Of a stretch of DNA of 53,736 nt, positions 53,725 through 53,736 are shown one piece after another (within the stretch, counting starts at the first letter, position 1; every line of letters begins with the position of its first letter). Source of the DNA: an uncultured Victivallales bacterium (lineage in GTDB: Bacteria > Verrucomicrobiota > Lentisphaeria > Victivallales > UBA1829); assembly GCA_934644965.1 (NCBI GenBank), contig CAKUDG010000025.1, forward strand, positions 1-53,736, written 5' to 3'. A program made the position numbers and the translations under genes. The notes below the pieces were generated by a model. That model saw nothing but the letters and a program-made list of their open reading frames with translations. It was not told the origin of the DNA and searched no databases.

Positions 53725-53736
53725 ATGGCGAATGCA
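53725..53736 (+). CDS. Start of a gene cut by the window end
   Basis: ATG preceded by AGGATATAGGG; only the first four codons (M-A-N-A) are visible, so nothing can be said about the product. Confidence 0.35.

Overview
The window (53.7 kb, GC-rich coding DNA with A/T-rich gene starts) looks like part of a chromosome from an anaerobic, glycan-degrading member of the Verrucomicrobiota/Lentisphaerota group, probably Victivallis-like. I infer this from three things: a free-standing pseudopilin with the RFTLIELLVVIAIIAILASLL signature, a sulfatase next to its anaerobic sulfatase-maturating enzyme and a GH32 glycosidase, and a shortened AlaRS. No marker RNA gene is present, so the taxonomic call is an inference. 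I found no tRNA, rRNA, CRISPR array or insertion sequence.

Region 1 (1-10 kb): a coiled-coil/HTH protein, a CecR-like TetR regulator coupled to a small RND-porter-like lipoprotein, GTP-dependent PEP carboxykinase (pckG), then a leftward block (ftsQ, a CBM9-like protein, a TRIC-type channel) and a rightward esterase and unknown protein. Region 2 (10-24 kb) is mostly housekeeping: recQ, alaS followed by a STAS protein, the classic rpmF-plsX-fabH operon, an ArnT-like glycosyltransferase, an RsmB-like rRNA methyltransferase and an M20 peptidase. A hairpin-rich repeat lies at 1-120 and in two copies at 10.17-10.38 kb.

Region 3 (24-30 kb) is a small carbohydrate/sulfate island showing decay or length variation. 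The GH32 gene has no usual start codon upstream of its catalytic Asp. The sulfatase and its maturase are each split by a one-base-equivalent shift at a poly-C run. A perfect 18-bp palindrome sits at the GH32 promoter.

Region 4 (30-49 kb) is a complete-looking tight-adherence (Tad/Flp) pilus locus in two convergent operons. The rightward one has cpaB, cpaC, an FHA-CpaF fusion, tadB, tadC, two FHA membrane proteins, a Flp-like peptide and an HExxH membrane protein. The leftward one has two Flp pilins, the TadV peptidase, three TadE/TadG-type pseudopilins, a membrane protein, a second CpaF ATPase and a Ser/Thr kinase. Kinase plus four FHA domains suggests phospho-threonine control of pilus assembly.

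Region 5 (49.5-53.7 kb) is a three-gene operon with its own promoter: an ExbB/MotA-like membrane protein with a long coiled-coil tail, a single-TM ExbD/MotB-like partner without an obvious channel Asp, and a 690-aa exported helical protein ending in an ExbD-periplasmic-like domain. It is the best candidate here for an undescribed system. A new promoter and the first codons of another gene end the window.
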